From Leptospira bourretii (GTDB taxonomy: Bacteria > Spirochaetota > Leptospiria > Leptospirales > Leptospiraceae): a DNA stretch of 64,000 bases. The stretch's first letter is position 1. Every line of letters begins with the position of its first letter. This document shows positions 62,680-64,000 of the stretch, one piece after another. Below the pieces are notes generated by a model. That model was not told where the DNA came from. It saw nothing but the letters and a program-made list of their open reading frames with translations, and made no database searches. The position numbers and the translations under genes are program-made. The stretch covers positions 62,001-126,000 of the forward strand of contig NZ_RQFW01000012.1 in NCBI RefSeq assembly GCF_004770145.1, given 5' to 3'.

Positions 62680-64000
62680 CTACTTGAATGTTACCATCCT
62701 AAGATCCAACGTTGATGGGAAGGCTTTATTTTCCAATCGAATGGGTGGAAGGCTTTTTCCAATTTTATGTCCATGCGTCCAAAAACGTGAGATCCTTCTT
62801 GATTCTGCTTCATATCCATTGATAGGGATAGTTTGGTAAGACAAACCTCCAGGATGAGAAACATGATAAGTACATCCACCAAGTGCTCTATGATTCCATG
62901 TATCATAAACATCGAATACCAAAGATTGTTGAGCAGGTAAGTGAGGATGTAAAGTAAAAACAGGAGTCCATGCTTTGAATCGTACGCCAGCGACATATTC
63001 ATTATGAACGGATGTTGCTTGTAGCGGAACTTCGTACCCGTTACAACTCAACCGATATCTATCTGGCTGAAATCCTTTTACTTTTACTTGAACTCGTTCT
63101 GTTGCTGAATCAACACCACGTGAAGTTCCTTGCGCAGTATTCTCTTCGCCAAGAACATTCCAAGGTTCCAAGGCCATACGCAATTCAATTTCCATTCCAT
63201 CCAAATAACAAATTCCATATTGTGGAAATCGAAATTCAAAAAATGGATCAAAGTCCTTTGATAAAAAACCGAATCCATTATTTTGTAAATCTAGAATCAC
63301 TTCTTTAAAGTCACGATAAACAAAGTAAGGCAACATAAATCTGTCATGCAAATCCGTATTCCAATTGATTGGATTTCCATAATAAGGTTCTTCCCAAAAC
63401 CGACAGATGATTGCCATCATAAATGCTTGTTGAATCACACTCATCTGGTAATGAGGAGGCATTTCAAAAGCGCGCATTTCAATCAGTCCCAATCGTCCGG
63501 TTGGTGATCCAGGATCAAATAGTTTATCAATAGAAATTTCTGTTCGATGTGTATTGCCAGTGATATCGATTAAAATATTTCTCAATACTCGATCTAACAT
63601 CCAAGGAGGAGTATGCCGATTGGAATCAATTTGTTGGAATGCAATTTTTAATTCATGTAATGAATCATTTCTTGCTTCATCAATTCGGGGTGATTGAGAA
63701 GTAGGACCAATGAACATTCCAGAGAACAAATACGAAAGACCAGGATGATTTTGCCAATATGCCACCAAACTTCGTAAAAGCGAAGGTTTTCTTAAGAAAG
63801 GACTATCTCCAACAGAGGCACCACCCAAAGTAATATGATTTCCTCCACCTGTTCCAGAGTGTCGACCATCCATTAAAAATTTTTCAGCAGTCAATCGAAG
63901 TTGTTGCGCTTCCTCATAAAGGATTTTTGTTTTTTCTACAATCTCTCCAAAAGAAGAAGATGGATGGAAATTAACTTCAATGACTCCCGGATCTGGTGTG
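62680..64000 (-). CDS. DUF2126/transglutaminase-type protein, C-terminal part (cut by window end)
   Basis: The frame is open to base 64000, so only about 440 C-terminal residues are seen. DUF2126 hallmarks are TPDPGVIEVNFHPSSSF at the very edge and MDGRHSGTGGGNHITLGGASVGDSP. The N-terminal transglutaminase domain should lie outside. It directly abuts the ATP-grasp/alpha-E gene (stop at 62680 next to start at 62679), completing the conserved cluster. Confidence 0.9.
   Translation of the reverse strand, partial: TPDPGVIEVNFHPSSSFGEIVEKTKILYEEAQQLRLTAEKFLMDGRHSGTGGGNHITLGGASVGDSPFLRKPSLLRSLVAYWQNHPGLSYLFSGMFIGPTSQSPRIDEARNDSLHELKIAFQQIDSNRHTPPWMLDRVLRNILIDITGNTHRTEISIDKLFDPGSPTGRLGLIEMRAFEMPPHYQMSVIQQAFMMAIICRFWEEPYYGNPINWNTDLHDRFMLPYFVYRDFKEVILDLQNNGFGFLSKDFDPFFEFRFPQYGICYLDGMEIELRMALEPWNVLGEENTAQGTSRGVDSATERVQVKVKGFQPDRYRLSCNGYEVPLQATSVHNEYVAGVRFKAWTPVFTLHPHLPAQQSLVFDVYDTWNHRALGGCTYHVSHPGGLSYQTIPINGYEAESRRISRFWTHGHKIGKSLPPIRLENKAFPSTLDLRMVTFK

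Overview
The window looks like a chromosomal segment of a Leptospira species, probably of the saprophytic (L. biflexa-like) clade. This is inferred, not computed, from the low G+C, the many lipoproteins with relaxed spirochaetal lipoboxes, a 7TMR-DISM/SpoIIE phosphatase, long TonB-dependent receptors and large numbers of sensors, TetR/AraC regulators and unknown exported proteins. Most of the DNA is ordinary dense bacterial coding sequence.

Layout: 1-2.6 kb holds the start of a probable acyl-CoA dehydrogenase, ruvC, and a divergent SDR/TetR pair. 2.6-4.5 kb holds DUF1697 and a HigA-type antitoxin behind an Mrr-family type IV restriction gene, the latter two bracketed by short inverted repeats. 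4.5-9.4 kb has a beta-propeller lipoprotein, a phasin-like protein, tRNA-Pro, a SixA-like phosphatase, rppH, acyP and an aldo-keto reductase. 9.4-12.8 kb is a four-gene, tightly coupled operon (acyl-CoA dehydrogenase, APH-like kinase, DUF6285-like protein, histidine phosphatase) that matches the logic of the 4-hydroxyacid (levulinate, ACAD10/ACAD11) phosphorylation pathway. 12.8-18.1 kb holds cell-envelope and small unknown genes, including a stand-alone FliG-like domain, plus an M32 carboxypeptidase. At 18.2-18.9 kb tRNA-Gly is followed by three 215-bp tandem repeats, each ending with 18 bp of the tRNA 3' end, a layout like the E. coli tyrT/rtT repeats.

19.2-27.2 kb holds two tandem beta-propeller lipoproteins with an M24-like protein and AraC regulator, then a five-gene operon (ArsR, double SRPBCC, membrane protein, MATE pump, DUF1801). 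At 27.5-28.2 kb a beta-carbonic anhydrase is broken by a single in-frame TAA. 28.4-38.9 kb holds an old-yellow-enzyme reductase, a DISM-SpoIIE phosphatase coupled to an unknown zinc-ribbon/propeller protein, a PAS histidine kinase, pirin and ilvD. 38.9-43.6 kb is a TetR-TonB receptor-lipoprotein operon divergent from a nitroreductase, with a perfect 26-bp operator palindrome between them.

45.9-49.5 kb is the most unusual part: an AT-rich run of minus-strand genes (ArsN-like acetyltransferase, SnoaL-like protein, and an ABC-type ATPase fused to a methyltransferase) separated by attC-like sites of the form (G)TATAAC/GCATAAC...GTTATRC. It looks like an integron cassette array without an integrase in view. 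The ATPase-methyltransferase gene carries an in-frame TAG and a 28-residue coiled-coil repeat; it is the best candidate here for an undescribed (possibly defence) system. 49.5-64 kb returns to core-like content: ankyrin and SPFH lipoproteins, a TonB receptor with two lipoproteins, mltG, murB, an ArsC/Spx-like protein, and the conserved transglutaminase / ATP-grasp-alpha-E / DUF2126 cluster cut by the window end. An approximately 80-bp dispersed repeat occurs three times (18.9, 27.3 and 59.1 kb), always on the same strand.
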